Source of the DNA: Lineus longissimus
Lineage: Eukaryota > Nemertea > Pilidiophora > Heteronemertea > Lineidae
Direction: 5' to 3'
DNA: 64,000 bases
NCBI RefSeq assembly: GCF_910592395.1
Contig: NC_088312.1
Span: 20,901,292 to 20,965,291, forward strand
A program made the position numbers and the translations under genes. Positions 63,433 to 64,000 of the stretch are shown here, in pieces (the first letter of the stretch is position 1; each line of letters opens with the position of its first letter). The notes under the pieces were generated by a model. The model ran no database searches, was not told the DNA's origin, and saw only the letters and a program-made list of their open reading frames with translations.

Positions 63433-64000
63433 AAGACACAGTATGGCATCAAGGCAACAGGAGAGGGCATCAGAGGCAATTGCCTTCAATGCCATCCAAG
63501 CTCATTCTTCAAAACTGGTCCATTTCCAAATCAATTCTTTATAGCCGTAAAACCTGTCCAATCATATTTACAACAGCTTTACCATTAGCAAGATAGGTCA
63601 TGAATCCACCGTCAGAGTGATCTGTTGATGCGATTGCTGGTAGTTTATGTGATGTTAAGATTGGGATCAATCATAAATCATCTGGATGTTGGTATTCTCT
63701 TGTTGCCACACCACAAATATTCAGGTAAAGACGAAAATAAAACACGGTTCAAAGAAGCATTTTGAACACAAATATACAATGATGCATCGATGTGTGCAGT
63801 ACTTTGGTGACATTTTGTAAAAAAGTATGGATTTTACTGAAAAAACATGTCATCAGAACAAAAAATACTCTCGATAAATGCCACCATATTGACTTCTTTT
63901 TGTGAATATGTCTATTGATTTCAGAGGATTGGATCCATAGTTGAGAAAAGGCAAGTCCTCATCCATCGCTTTTATTGGCTTTTAACAACATGCGGTATAG

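Larger units (their letters stand above)
56368..64000 (+). other. Large first intron of the KCNQ-like gene
   Basis: I searched for the S1-S2 exon (SVLSTI-type motif) and the following exons without success, so the intron probably runs past the window end. It contains hairpins, a SINE fragment, pogo-like ends and a minisatellite, listed separately. Open frames at 56527-56853, 57375-57674 and 61372-61767 have no recognisable domains. Confidence 0.5.

Noticed and set aside
63085-63588. 167-codon open frame, the longest non-gene frame near the right end
   Set aside because: It spans a pogo-like end and a 30-bp minisatellite, and has no domain or splice signals.

Overview
This is a stretch of animal nuclear genome, not a prokaryotic one. 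Protein-coding exons are short, split by GT-AG introns, and embedded in AT-rich introns and spacers full of transposon debris. The recognisable proteins (a stefin, CTP synthase, cortactin, a KCNQ1-type potassium channel, a RERG-like small GTPase) are bilaterian. The compact introns, many small foldback elements, a tRNA-derived SINE and a recurrent TAGGCCTA palindrome suggest a marine invertebrate, possibly a deuterostome such as an echinoderm, hemichordate or lancelet. The sequence alone does not settle the species.

Layout. 770-7704 (minus): the first three coding exons of a RERG/RERGL-type Ras-like GTPase, whose 3' part lies beyond the left edge. 9615-13062 (plus): a secreted coiled-coil protein with an apple/PAN-type cysteine domain. 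Its exons show an internal duplication whose second apple half has decayed. 13640-15300: repeats. 16795-17786 (minus): a cystatin B/stefin gene. 22216-28227 (plus): a complete CTP synthase gene of nine constant coding exons and two alternative terminal exons. 28560-33260: foldback and inverted-repeat elements. 33631-43314 (plus): a complete cortactin gene of 15 coding exons with eight full repeats plus a partial one. 43315-55370: long 3' flank, minisatellites, SINE, LINE and MITE copies, and a tandem 0.8-kb duplication. 55371-55574 (minus): a probable terminal exon of an unrecognised gene. 56006-56367 (plus): first coding exon of a KCNQ1-like channel, whose large first intron fills the rest of the window.

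The genes do not form one pathway. They are separate housekeeping, cytoskeletal, secreted and channel genes. The most interesting biology is the pair of alternative last exons of CTP synthase. Both encode the catalytic His-Pro-Glu of the glutaminase site, but only the distal one carries a serine-rich regulatory tail. Other points are the expanded cortactin repeat array built from phase-symmetric 111-bp exons, the duplicated coiled-coil/apple gene, and a Ras-like GTPase with a non-canonical switch II. Exon borders were deduced by reading splice sites against remembered family sequences; no database search was possible.
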